This document shows, piece by piece, positions 43,601 through 58,600 of a stretch of 62,000 bases of DNA. Numbering within the stretch: the stretch's first letter is position 1; each line of letters begins with the position of its first letter. The position numbers and the translations under genes were made by a program. The notes under the pieces are model-generated. The model had not been told where the DNA came from. It worked only from the letters and a program-made list of their open reading frames with translations, and did no database searches. The stretch comes from Owenia fusiformis (lineage: Eukaryota; Annelida; Polychaeta; Sabellida; Oweniidae): assembly GCA_903813345.2 (NCBI GenBank), contig CAIIXF020000058.1:1-62000 (forward strand). The letters run 5' to 3'.

Positions 43601-46600
43601 CAATTTTTGAAAGACCTACTTAATTCAGGTGTTTCTAATGTATGAGAACTATTTTCAAATCTACAGCTAATGCATGAGTACTGTATACCACTTTCTATAG
43701 TACAATGTACAGCTTATGAAATGAAAACATCAAATATTGAGATAGAAAATTTTTTAATCAAAAGGCAAACTAAGCAACTAACTGAACCTAAAAGCAAACT
43801 ATAAGCATGATTTATGAATCCCACATCTACTTAATTGTAACTGTTCACTTCACTGCATGAAAAGAATTATAAGCTTCATGTATTGAATTGCGACAGAAGA
43901 GTGAAAATGCCACTGAAAAAGCATGAAATCTGTAAAAAGAATGAAAACATGTAAAATACAGCAGAATTTGATCAATCACTGATCCACATATCCAAAATGT
44001 GATCCACATTCTGAATTCAGGGCATGGTGTTTGACCTAAAAATTAGTTGCGAAACACGTTATGAGGAATACATCGAAACGTTGACGTATCTTCTGGGATA
44101 GTCTGGAGGGACCACCTATAGGGGGCGTAATTGTAGCATGCAGCAATAATGTAGTAACCACATCAATGTAACAACACGGGCAGCTCTGGATACATCAGGT
44201 TCACACATTTAGATTCAATCCTAATATTTTCTTTCATCATTTCATATGGTTAATAGGGGATCACAAATATAACTTTGACTCCTGTAGTATAACAAAGTGT
44301 GCACAGAATGCAATATCAGACAACTGTGCATTTCATCATTCCTATACTTCGTTTTCAGTGAAAATCTCAAATGGATGATCCCTGAATGAAAATTGATCTG
44401 ATTAAGATTGAACTGTAGTTTGTGTGACAGGTTTCAGCATATACATGTATTAATATACCAGTAAGACATGTAGTAGTAAGGAGGCATCACATCGACATTA
44501 GCGTTACCTTTTTTACAATACCCATAGATTCTACTATCGAAAAATAAGTCAGTATCTGATTGGAGGGTGATTTTCTCCGGCAGTGGATGGATAAAAAATG
44601 GCGGGAATCCACAGCCGATCACTTTGACGTCTGATCGGACATCTTTGCCTTCCAGAATTTCAATGCGTTCTGGTAATTCTCTGACAAAGATTGGGGCTGA
44701 AATGATACACAATGGGGTTTATGCATGGCCTATAGATGGTGCTGAGGTGCATAACTAAGAATGAAAGAGAATGCCATATTTATGCATACAAAGAAATCAA
44801 AAAAACTGACTATAGTACTGCATTCTCATTGATGTGCACACAAATAGATTTTGCTAAAAATCATATTCACACCAGTGATTCTATGCATTAAGATATGTTA
44901 TCATTATTGAATGCTAATGCTAATAATGATGAATGCTGAAAACTGTCAAATAAAAACATGATGATTTGAACCTATAGAACATGCAGGGATCCAATTCAAA
45001 CCAAGTGCGCTAAAAACCAATTGCAAGGTGTGCTAAAGATGTGTACTTCAACCAACTACACACATATTGTATGTTATAAATATGAATATACTGAATTAAT
45101 ATTCTATGGATGTTCACTTCTCTATCACAGTAAAACTGCCAAAGCCGGGGGGCTAGTTCTCCCCAAACTTGAACTATCAGCCCTTCAATAGAAAACCCAA
45201 AAGAGTCACAAATGCAGAATGTACAAAAGCAGAGGAATGTTGGAATACATACCAAATTTGAGCATCTCTGATGGTGGAGATGGTTCTCCATATCCAGCCT
45301 TATTCTCAGCAGTAACTCTGAATTCATATTCCTGTTCCTCTTTAAGTCCTGTAACATCATAGTTCAGGTGTGGCATCTTTTCAGCTCCATTTACAGAGGA
45401 CCATTTCATGTCCCCGCTGCGACGCATCTCTATCTTGTAGTTAAATATGGGGCTACCACCATCTGAATCAGGGGCGGCCCAGTCTAGGACTATTTTACCA
45501 TCAGCAAGTTTAGCAGTGGGCTGGCCAGGTGGTCCAGGTTTATCTGCAAATGCATTGTGAGAGAAATAAAATACCAGAGCTTGAACATCAACAAATTATC
45601 TCCATGTTATGACTGGGGTGGTATGGTAAATATCATTGCATATGTAGAACTTGTGTGGTGTAATATTTATAAGACTGTTCAAGGATATATTTGCATACAA
45701 AAGTCAACTCACCAAATGGATCCTTGGCAACAAACTTGACAGACTCGCAAGGTTGACTGACTCCAGCCTCATTTTCAGCTACCACTTGGAACTCATACTC
45801 CTCCCCTTCTGTCAGGTCACTCAGGTCAAAGGTCAACTCTTTTACGATCTTCTTAGTGTGACGTGACCACCTAGTGCTGTAGGACTGGCGACGTTCAATG
45901 TAGTAACCCAAGATGGGAGAACCGCCATCGCTGGCTGGTTTCTTCCAGGATAGGGTAGCTGTTGTCTTGGTGATATCTCCTACAGTGAGATCTCTTGGAG
46001 GACTAGGAGGATCTGCAAACACAAAGGAGTTTTAAATCAATTTCCTAAAATATGGCATTTACATTAGAAAATGTCACCAACTGTTATTGCACATAGTTCC
46101 AAAATGTAACAATTTGTGACAGGCCCCAATCGTCAAGTGCAAGTTACAAAAAAACTGTAGCTAGAATAACATGTAGTCATGAAGATCAACAATTAATGTA
46201 AATGTTCACTCACCAAATGGCAGTTTAGCTGTAACAGGTTCAGGCAATTCCACAGGTTCACTGGTGCCTACAGCATTCTCAGCAAACACTCTGATGTAAT
46301 ACTTGTTGCCTTCAACCAACTTGGCAGCAGTGCACTCCAGTGTACTTGCGCTAGTGGTTTTTACATCAGTCCAGGTGTTACGTTTAGCATCACGTTTCTC
46401 TATGATATAACCAGTGATTTCTGAACCACCATCATCCTCAGGTACATCCCAGGAGACACTGATGGACTCCCTTGTAGTACCAGTGACTGTAAGACTCCTA
46501 GGTGGAGATGGCTTGTCTGCAAAATTAACATACATGTATATACCTGTATTTTACACATTCATAAAATTATAAAAAATGAGCTTTCTAATTTTTTCATACT

Positions 46601-49600
46601 TTGATCATGAGTTGGGTTAAATTGGGTTAACATGTTCTGTTCATATGTTATGGTTATATGTGACATTTACAGGATAAACATTTGTATAAACTATAATATA
46701 CGATTTACAGCTACTTTTGCAAGTTTTCCATGCAACATTCCCACTTCAAAACCCACAAATCTCAAGTGATTGTTTCTTTTCATTCCCACTTCAAAACCCA
46801 CAAATCTCAAGTGATTGTTTCTTTTCATGCTCTTCTAGGTTGAATTATTGGTTCCAGATTGAACCAAGTGATGTTACAGTATAGTACTGCAGTATAGTTG
46901 GAGAAGTGCTTATCAGTGCATACATACCCTGAACAGTGATGTCAAACACAGCAGTGGCTTTGCCAACTATATTCTCAGCTTTAACCTCATATTTCCCTGC
47001 ATCATTTTTGTTGACCTTTTTAACTGTAATCGTTGAGTAGTTGTCACCCTCTTCAATGTTCACTCTTGCACTTCTCTCCAGTGTTTCACCATTGAGGGTC
47101 CATGTTACAGAGGGTGTAGGTATACCAGTGTAGTTTGTACTGATGGTCAGGTTCTTGTCACCTTTGATACTTTGACTCTCCAAGGATTTGTCATAGTCAA
47201 GTTCGGGGTGTGCTGAAAGTTTCACAGAGGGTGCATGTGCAAGTATATCAAACACAGTATGTGATTCATGGTTCAACACACATACACATACAGGAACCAT
47301 ATTCTTGAACAATAGTGTGCATAGTTGAAATAATTGAGCACTTAGCAGTGATCTCCCCATGTTTTCTCTCAACTAGATGCCAATTCCAACTTTACTTTTT
47401 TTGGTCAGATATTTCAATATTTTATCATTCTGAGAGGGTGCAAGCAGAGTGTAGCAGGTAATTTTCAGATTTTCAACAGGGTTCAGCCAATTGCTCTAAT
47501 TCATGTGAGACCACTGCTGAGTGATAATCTTGAGAATGTGCAATGATTGATTTGAATAGATGTCATATAGAACTTTTTTGTGGAAATTTATTATTGCTGT
47601 CATGTACTGTATTTGTACAGTCCATTTTTTACAAAATAAATGAAATGGATTTAATTAGAATAGGATAAGTGACTATGAATGATTATGTGTATTCTTAGGG
47701 TAACCTTATTCAGTATCCAGTGTTAAAGTCAATTTGACAATATTTCATTTTGGACAATGATGAGTATGAGTGCAGTTTGTATTGAGGTGTACACCATCAC
47801 ATATAATGCAACACTTACCAGGACCAATAGCTTCAGGTTCATCTATAGTGGCAAATATAGCAGTAATAGTACAAAAGTCTCAAACAGTTCAATAAAGTTC
47901 ATTATGGTTAATCGAAATAGGAAATTATCTGTTAAATGCCATTATTTAATCTATAAAATCTTTCCAAAAGATATTGTGATTTATATAAGACTGAAGCTTT
48001 GAGATTTGGATGTCTCTGCTACACAAGACGACAAACTTGGGAGATACTTGTGAGCCTAGTGATAATCTATACATTTGTATTCCCTTTGACTTACTATGGA
48101 CAGTCAGCTTGCAAGAGGTCTCAGACTGTCCTAGTGGGTTGAAGGCTTCACAGGTGTACTTGCCAGCATCACTAGGGATCGTCTCCTTGACAACCAACAT
48201 AGCAACTTCATCGCCATAGTGATAGTCCATCTCATACTTGCCAGAGGCTGTGATCTCTTTGCCGTCTTTGTACCTGAAATCATTAAATGAAATTCATTAA
48301 TCAAATATTTGGTAAAATAAGATAATTTATGGTTTAAATATTTATGAATCATGTATTAAAGTCATAAATGGATTCCTGATCATGTTAGGTATCAAAAAAT
48401 ATTCAATTATCAATTACTGTTAAGTTGATGTTAATGTATCTAAGGACTCGTATTGTAATATTCAACTCTTGTAACATTACATGTACAATAGTTAACAGAT
48501 CCAGAGGTCAGGTTATACCTACATCTCATAGTCAACTTACCAGTGTATTTCAGGCTCAGGCTTTCCACTTATATCACACTCAAATACAGCTTCCTTAGGT
48601 GATACAACAGTGAAGCTCTGTAGAGGCTCCATGATACGTGGCTTGTTGCCTACGATTGGTTCCTTGCATTTGATAGCATCAGTGGACTCAGTGAATGGGC
48701 CTTGACCTGCTTTGTTCTCTGCAGCAACTCTGAACTGATACAGCTCATCTTCTTGTAGTTTTTCAACAGTGAAGCTCGTGTCCACTACTTCCACACTGAG
48801 ATTGGCACGCTTCCACTTGAATTGGCCTTGTGCACGGTATTCTATGATGTAGTTGATGATTGGTGCACCACCATCATCTTCTGGTGTGGTCCATGTTAGT
48901 TCAATGGAAGAGTTGGTCACTTTACCTGCTTGAGGTACACCTGTAGGGCCAGGTTTATCTGAAGGTACAAAAGAAACACATACATGTATTTCAATTATGT
49001 CTATCTGCTGACAATGTGAGAGAATTACAGTTAAACTTACTATTAAGAACAAATCAGTATATCATGCTATTGTCAAAACCTATAAATAATATGTTTGTAT
49101 GGTTATTTGAAAGTTGAAATCCATTGAAAAAGCCACAACCATCTTGGAGAAGTTACTATACTGCTTAGTACTTACCCCATGGATCCTTAGCAAGGATAGA
49201 GTCTGATGGTTTGCTAGGTTCACTTGGTCCAACTTTGTTCTCTGCAAGCACTCTGAACACATACTCATTGCCTTCTTTTATGTCTGTCACCTTATAGGTT
49301 AGCTCAGAGATCAGGGTTTTGTTGACTCTCACCCAGTGGTTACTGGTGGTGAGCTTGCGTTCTACATGGTATCCCAATACAGGGGTTCCACCATCATTAG
49401 CAGGGGGCTGGTAGCTCACTTGGCATGATGTACTTAATACATCACTCACAGTTGGTGCATCGGGGGCGTCAGGGACACTGAATTGACTCTTAGGTGTGAT
49501 AGGTCCAATTTCAACTGCCTCTCCAACTCCGACTTCATTCTCGGCAGCGACCTTGAAGTTGTAGCCCTTGCCCTCAGTTAGTCTAGTGACATTGCATGTG

Positions 49601-52600
49601 AAGTCTTCTGTTGTATCAACAGACTCCCATGAGCGGCGGAGAGTATCACGTTTCTCTACGATAAATCCTGTGATGTCACAGCCACCAGTATCGTCAGGAT
49701 CTTCCCAACTTAGGTCAATATTTGTCTCACCAATAGAGGTCTCCTTGAAGTTCTTTGGAGGACCAGGTCGGTCTGAAATTGGAAAAATGAAATTTAGTAT
49801 TTTTGAAGCATAATAAGTGAAATATCTGCAAAATTCAATTAAGTATAAATTAAATTAATCAGATACTTGATATCGAATTGCTGACAAAGTATTTATGATA
49901 ATGAAGAATGAGTTTGGAGCAACATACCAAGCACCAGAACTTTGATGGTTGCAGTGACAGATCCATTAGGATTCTCCACCACAAGCACATAATCTCCAGA
50001 GTCCTCTCTCTTGGACTTAGCAATAGTTACAGCAGACATAGTCTGTATGGTCTCTTCTTTGATACGCTTGTCTTTGGGCATGGCACCTCCATTGAATGTC
50101 CAGACTACCTTAGGCTTGGGCCAGCCAGTGAATGGAATCTCAATCACTGTGCTCTGACCTGCCTTTAGGATGATTGTCTTCTTGTATTTCTCATCAATCA
50201 TCAAAGCAGGTGGGGCTAAAATTTGAAATGAAGATTTATAAGTATGTATTTCTGTAAAATGAGAATCGCTGTTTGGAACATAGCATTTCTACCTTACAAA
50301 CCATCATATATGGGTTATAAATTCAAAATAACTTTGCAATTACATACTATACTAATTTGGAAAATGTATGATTTCTCAAAATCACCAACCTTCCACAAAA
50401 AGTGCAGCTTTGCTTTCCTTGTTCTTGAAAGTGCATGTGTACTCAGCCTCATCCTGTCCATCAACATCAGAGATCTCCAGCCTGTGCACAGTGCCCTCAC
50501 AAACAATCTTGTACTTCTTACTGGCCTTGATAGATCTTCCATCCCTCAACCAGCTAACCTCTACATCAGCCTTGGAGAGTTCACACTCAAATACGGCTTT
50601 GCCTGGGATTTCAGTGACATCCTGGTCTTCCAGCTGTCTGATGAAGTTGATCTCCTCTTCTGTAATCAGAGTTACACGGGGTTCATTGCAATGAATGTGC
50701 AGGGTGTTAGTTATGGGGTGTCCAGAACACACAAGTACGGGGTCTACTTAACATTTTTAAAGCTTCATAGTTATTCATGACTTACATAGTGTAGATATGA
50801 GAATTACAGACTGTCCAGTCAATGTGAATTACAGGGTATCCAAAATGAATGGATTTTGTGTGTTAATGTTAATTCACCAAATGTCAATATGTAAAGACTG
50901 ACCACACACATAATAGCAAGGTTTTGTTTGTAACTCACCATATCTAGCTGATAGAGAGGGAGGAGATGGATCACCAAGACCAGCCTTGTTCTGTGCAGAA
51001 ACTCTAAACTCATACTCAGTTTCTTCCTTAAGGCCATGCACAGTGTATGTTGTATCTGGGCATTTGTCATCAATGTTCACCAGGGTCCACTTGAAGTCTC
51101 CACTGACTCTCATCTCTATGGCGTAGTTGAAGATGGGGGAGCCTCCGTCATCATGTGGGGGGCTCCAGGTCAGGGTAGCTTGGTCAGCGACTATATTGGT
51201 CACTTCAGGTCTACCTGGCACTCCTGGTTTCTCTGTAACAGCAAATATTGACAGAATTAATTTTATTATTATCTTTTAAAAAAACTTTGATATGGTTGAT
51301 ATGGTTGATATCAATTGATTCAAAAATGTTTTTAAAATGGTCCAAATTGCAGAAATAATCGTTACTCTTCATATTCTAGAGCTTTTTCAAAGAGGGTTTA
51401 TACTCACCATATGGGTCCTTTGCCACAAACTTAGTTGGTTCACAGGGTTTTCCAACACCAGCAGCATTTTCAGCAGAAACTCTGAACTCATATTCATTGC
51501 CTTCAATGAGTTCTTTCAGGTTGTAAGTTGTTTCTCTTACAGTTTCTTTGTTGTGTCGTATCCAGCGGGTACTGGTTGCCTGGCGCCTCTCTATGATGTA
51601 GCCGGTGATAGGAGAGCCTCCGTCATCTTCTGGACGTGTCCATTCTAGGGTGGCACTCTTCTTGGTCACCTCTGCTGCATTAAGGTTAATTGGTGGGCCT
51701 GGGACATCTACAATAGCAAACATAGAAAATTATGCTTTGATCTACACATCATTCATGTTTATGTAAATGAATGTGCTATAAAAAAACTGGTAATCCAATA
51801 GTCTACTTTACCCTTGTAATATTGTTTGAATCTGAACTCACCAAAAGGCATTTTAGCAGTGGTTGGTTCATCAGTAACAGCAGGTTCACTTGCACCAATC
51901 TCATTCTCGGCAAACACTTGGATAAAGTAATCATTTCCTTCAGTCAATTTGCCAACAGTGAACTCTGTCTGATTGGCTCTAGTGGTACCAGATCCAGTCC
52001 ATGTGTTACGTTTGGCATCACGTCGCTCAATGATGTAACCTGTGATATCAGAGCCACCGTCATGCTCAGGTGTTTCCCAAGTGACAGTAATAGAATCCTT
52101 GGCTGTTTCTCTGACTCTCAAGTTAAGTGGAGGTGATGGTTTGTCTGAAGCATAAACATTGCTATTATAACATATGAGCAGAATGCAATGTATTATAGTT
52201 TGCTTCAGAATTAGCACATTCAATATGCTTCTCAAAGTAATTTATTACAATATACAACACACAAGGAATGTGGCACTTATAAATTTTACAGATATTTGAC
52301 AATTTTATCTTACTATATAAGAGAAACTGAGTTTAAACATGTCATTCAAATTAGGTTATAACACTGACTGATCAAATCATTACCTTTAACGCATACAGTG
52401 AAGTCAGCAGACTCGGAGCCTACAACATTCTCAGCAGTGCATGTGTATACACCATCATACTCCCTTGTAAGATTCTTAACAGTCAGGGTAGAGAATGTGT
52501 CAGAAGTCTCAATGGTAACTTCCTTGGTGTCTTCCAGGGTCCTCTCCCCTAGCTTCCATGAGACTGAGGGGGTTGGGATGCCAGAAATTTCAGCTGTGAT

Positions 52601-55600
52601 TCTCAGTGATTTTCCAGCCTTCAGACTCTGCTGTTTCATTTTGGGTTCATATTCAATTGTTGGGTGGGCTGGAGGAAGAAAAAGACAATGTTAGTAATTA
52701 CTTGCACTGATTTGATTTATAGCTAACTTTACAGTAAAGAATCAATGCATCAATGAATTATGCATTCTGAGTTCAATCAATTCTGTTACATATGACATTT
52801 TTAACCTTGAAGAAATTGAGTTCCGATGTATGTTGATTATTAGTGTAACGCTACTGCCTATACATGTATGTAAAGCATATGAGACCGCTAACCAGTTTAT
52901 ATCTAAATAACTTTATCGTTTGAACTCACCATTCACCACTAGTTTGCCAGTTGTTTCGCAAGCACCTAGTGGATTAATGGCCTCACATCTATAGTCACCA
53001 GCATCATTGGGTTCAACATTCTTAATCACCAATGTGGCAACCTCATCATTGTAATCAATGTCAATTCTTGGGCTTGGGCGTATCTCTTTACCTCCACGAT
53101 ACCATTTCACTTCAGCTTCAGGCTTACCAGGGTCGATGTCACATTCCAGTATAGCTTCATTAGGAGTGACAGCAGTCACCGTGCTAAGTGGCTCAAGGAT
53201 TTTAGGTGGGTCACCAACAATTGGCTCTTTACACCTAACAGGCTCTAGATTCTGAGAGTGAGGTCCAACACCTGCTTTGTTCTCAGCAGAGATCTTAAAC
53301 TCATAAAGCTCATCCTCTTTTAGAGATTCCACAGTGTAAGTCAAATCAGGGACTTGTTCATCAGGGTTGGCTCGTTTCCACTTAAACTGACCCTGAGCTC
53401 TGTATTCTATGACATAGTTGAAGATGGGAGATCCACCATCGTCTTCTGGCGCGGTCCAGGTGAGTTGGATGCTGGAGTTGGTGATAGTTCCTATTTGGGG
53501 CACACCAGGTTTACCAGGCTTGTCTGAAATCAAAATATACTTAGCTCTTAGTATTGAGTTCAAACCAATGCAACGAAGTACAGTAATGTACAACAAGTTG
53601 ATGATTTTCAGACAGACTAAAATAAAATGTTTAAATTGAAACAACAAGAATGCTGAGCAGTAATAATAGTCTCTATACATAAAACCAATTACTTGTCCCT
53701 GCACTACCAGAAAATACATAGTAGTACATACCCCATGGATCTTTAGCCAAGATTGGTTCTGATGGTAGACTAGGTTCACTAGGTCCAACTTTGTTGAGAG
53801 CACTGATGCGGAACTCATACTGGTTGCCCTCAGTGAGATTTGGCACAACTGTTTCTAGACCAGTAAACTCAGTGTTGATTTTGATCCAGCGTGTGCTTGT
53901 GACTAGTTTACGTTCCAGTATGTAGCCTGTGATCGGTGTACCACCATCATTGGCAGGTGGTGCCCAGTGTACTGTACATGCATCACTGAAGATGTCAGTT
54001 ACTGTGGGGGCTGCAGGCCTATCTGGTACATCTGAAATATAACACAAGTATTTGAAATTGGAGTCTTCATAATCATCTAGGGGATGACCCCCCTGATTAA
54101 CTTCAATAATGATCAGGTGAATATTAGGTTAACCCTTGTTGCTTTATATTGTTTTTTCATCAGTGATTTAAATATAATATACTACGATGTAAACATGGCA
54201 CATATAACTAATCATGAGACCAAGTAAACAATGAATAACTTACTGTATGGGCTCTTTGGAATGGCAGGAGAGTCCAGTTCAACTGGTTCGCCAGTTCCAC
54301 ATTCATTAGTGGCAGAGACACGGAACACATACTCTGTTCCTTCAATCAATTTCACAGCAGTGTATTCCTTAACTTCCTGTTCCTCTTCAATGTTCTGCCA
54401 TGTACGACGTGTCGTGTCACGTTTATCAATGACGTAGCCAGTGATATCGCGACCACCATCATCTTCTGGTTCATCCCATTTGAGACTGACAGTGTCTTCT
54501 GTTACTCCAGTTACCTCTAGATTCCTTGGGGGACCTGGTTTGTCTGTTAATCATCAAAATGAGATTTTTTTAAAATATGAACAAGTAATAATGCCTTACA
54601 TAAGCATATTTTCCAAGCATTATATATAAAGAATAAGGATATTGCAAAAGAAACAATAAAGATAATGAAATTTTTATATGGCTTTTCTTATCTGATGTAA
54701 AAAAGCACATCACGAATAATTCAAAATCACTCACCAATGACAATGAGTTTAATGGTCAATGAAGCGGATCCATTGGCATTTCCAATTGTCACCTTGAAGT
54801 CTCCAGAATCTGATCTGATAACTTTGGCAAATGTGATAGAAGTCATGGTTTTAATTGTATCAACTTTGAATCGTTTTGCATCAGGTAGGTCTCCACCATT
54901 GTAATCCCATGATACCTTGCAAGCAGGATTGCCGCAGAATGGAATCTCGATGGCGGTGGAGGAACCAGCTTTCAAGATGATTGTCTCTTTGAAGTCTTCA
55001 TCAACAAGGAACTTAGGAGCAGCTGCAAGAGAGAAATACATGTGTAGAATGTATTTGAAACCAAAAATATATTTATATTATTTCTCACTGGACATTGCAT
55101 TGACCAATCTGTATGTGGCATACATAATATGAAAGTGATATTGCAACAAATTATTTTAAAATGTACAGCTTGAAACTCCTTGATGAATATTTTGAGAATC
55201 AAATCACTCTTACCTTCTACAAACAGGCCAGCTTGAGATTTCTTATCTCTGATGACAACAGTGTATTCTGCCTCATCATCTCCGTCAACCTTGTGGATAT
55301 TCAGTTTATGAATGGTGGCATCCACAGTCATGTCATATTTACGACTTTTCTCTATTGGTTTACCATCACGTTGCCACTCAGCGGTCATGTCAGGTTTGTT
55401 GATCTCACATTCGAATGTTGCCTCGCCTGGGATCTCAGTGACATCCTGGTCCTCTAGAGGGCGTAGGAAGATTACCTCCTCCACTGGAGAGTAAAAAGAA
55501 AGTCATCATATTATAATCCTGATATCAATGAACCAGTGAATTTTTTTCTAATATTACAAAATTTGGACTCACACGTCATGTATGTGTTTCTTTATCTAAA

Positions 55601-58600
55601 ATCAAGCCATATTCTAATGGACAATGAAACAAGTAATATTACTGAAGATCTTTCACAATTTAAAAATTACAATCCGATTTTAAATAATATGGTCAAAATT
55701 TACCAAATATGGCGCTAGTCTCCTTGGATGGTTCACCAAGGCCAGCCTTGTTTTGTGCGGTGACGCGGAAGTTGTATCTGACTTCCTCCTTTGTGTTGTT
55801 AACAGTGTAGCTAGTCTCACTGATGGTGAACTCAGTGTTGATTGCACTCCACTGGTAATGTCCCTCCTCTTTCATCTCAATAAGGTAATTGAACACTGGA
55901 CTGCCTCCATCATTCTTGGGTGGTTCCCAAGTGAGGGCTGCCGAGTCCTTGGACATGATTACCACAGGGGCACTTGGTGGGCCAGGTTTATCTGCACAGA
56001 AGAAGTAAACAAATGATATGTGACTAAATTAATATTCTAAATGTATAAAGTAATATCTTATAGAATAGGATGTTGTGTGTATACAATGAAGTGCATCACA
56101 AGCGAATCATAAAATTATTGTAAAATACAGTAAATAAAAATGACAGAAACAAACAGCAAAACGATGAAGTCAGATAACTCACCAAATGGATCTTTAGCAA
56201 TTATTGTGATTGGCTCAGATGCAGGTCCGGGGCCAGCCTCATTTTCAGCATTAACCCTGAACTCATACTCGTCCTTCTCAACAAGGTCATTTAGGTCTAG
56301 TGTCATCTCTTCAACAAGGTCTCTGTTCACCTTCGACCACCTAAAAGCACCATTTACATTGTGAACCCAATCAGAAGTGTACAATCTCAGGAATCAGAGC
56401 TGTACAAATTCGCATAAACACTGTCAAGTCATCCTCTGTAGACTTAACAAGTGCTATGATAATTTAAAGAGGAAACAATTAACCTTGTTAAACTGTGTAA
56501 AGATCATTAACAGATTTTTAGGCCATACACAATGTGACGTGTGTAATAAAGGAATTATATACTTTACAATATCCTGTGAACAGACTGTGAATGTGTGACA
56601 CATAAGACGTACCTTGAAGAATATGCCTGGCGTTTTTCAACTGTGTAGCCAATGATTGGTGCTCCACCATCATTCTCTGGTGCCTCCCATGTAAGTGTGC
56701 ATGAGCTTTTGGTGATATCCTGAGCCTGGAGGTTGATGGGTGGGCCTGGTTCACCTACATGCAAAATAAGCATGTTTCAAACAGGGTTGTACAGAAAACT
56801 TGCAATAGATTTGTCAATAATCCTTTGATTAGGAATCCCTATATTGTAGTAAAGTATCATAAAAAAACAGAATGAGGGGAGTGCAATCTTTTACTCACCA
56901 AATGGAAGTTTAGCAGTGACTGGTTCCTTCAGTTCAACAGGTTCACTTGCTCCAATCTCATTCTCAGCAAACACTCTGATAAAGTACTGGTTGCCTTCAA
57001 CTAGTTTAATAACCTTGAAGTTCAACTGTTCTCCAGTTGTGTTTCCAGCGGCCATCCATGTGTTGCGCTTGACATCACGTTTCTCAATGACATAGCCTGT
57101 GATTGGTGAACCTCCGTCATCCTTGGGTGGTTGCCAAGCAACAGAGATCCAGTCTCTATGGGTACCTGTCACCTCAAGGTCAATTGGTGGTGATGGTTTG
57201 TCTAGAAATTACAAATAAAGAATATGTATACTTTGTTAGAATCATGTTGGAATCATGATGATGAGCAATGAGAAAAAGTACAATATCAGAAATGGGCAGA
57301 CATCAATACATTAGACAAGTCTGATAATACCAAGTAAGGACAGGACATTGAAAACATTTTATGTAAGTTGTTAATACCTCTTATCTTGACTTCAAAGTCA
57401 GCTGATGCGCTTCCAACCACATTTTCAGCAGTTACTTTGTATTCTCCACTGTCTTCATTAGACACCTTTTTGATGGTGATTGTACTGGATGTGTCAGTGT
57501 TCTCAATAATGGCATGTTTGGCATCAACAGTTTCACCATCTAAAGTCCATGTAGCCTTGGGGGCGGGGACTCCAGAAAGTGTGACAGTGATTGACAGGTT
57601 CTCTCCCACCTTCAACAGCTGAAGTTGTCCATATTTGGGTGCATATTCAATTGTTGGTTTAGCTAAAAGAAAATAAGCGAACCATTATGAAAGCTGTATA
57701 TTATGACTTGCACAATTCATTCTCAAATAATCCAGAAAAGCATTTAATTATATCAGTTCATTTTTCCTTATTCTCAGGTGAAAATGTTTATTTTTTATTG
57801 AATAAAAATGTGGATAAATTGTGAATGTGAAATTCAATCAATATTGTTATCCTGCAATTAACTCACAGCCTTAAACTTTTTTTAATCATATTTCTAAGAA
57901 CAAGGCTCCTGAAAAAATATGTCAAAGCACATTTGATGTAGTTTCCAATGTTATATACATGTATTTGAACTTACTGTGTACTGTGAGTCGAGCAGTGGTG
58001 TCAACCTGTCCTATGATATTTCCAGCAGTCACCTTGTACTTGCCAGCATCATTAAGCTCACAGTCCTTAACCACTAGAGTCACAAACTCATCCTCATAGG
58101 TCATGTCATACTTCTCATCTGCATTGATTTCTGTACCATCCTTGGTCCAGATCAACTCAGCATGGGGGTCACCAGGTGTTATGTCACATTCGAATACAGC
58201 TTCACCAGGGGATACAACAGTCTGGTCCTTGAGGGGCTCCAGTAACTCTGGTGTGGTCCCAACTACAAAAACAACATGAATGTGCATCAAGTATATACCA
58301 GTAGACCTTACATTAATCATCCAGTAAGTTAAGTATTTTAGGGTTCTGCTTTATATTTGGTCACACTTTTCTTAAGTTTAAATCTTTCAACAATATTAAT
58401 GTTTATTTTTGGGTCAACAACAGTGAACTTTTTTTTGACAAATGGTAAAATAATATGTAATCAAAAAAAATGATGATGAATTATTGTCTGTTGCTTCAAT
58501 ACAATAACATGAACACCTGTACGTAGTATTTCAACATCTTGTAAAACACATGCAGTGTTCCATCAAGTGCCATGGGCTTCCCAGAGAAAAGGCTTCTCTT

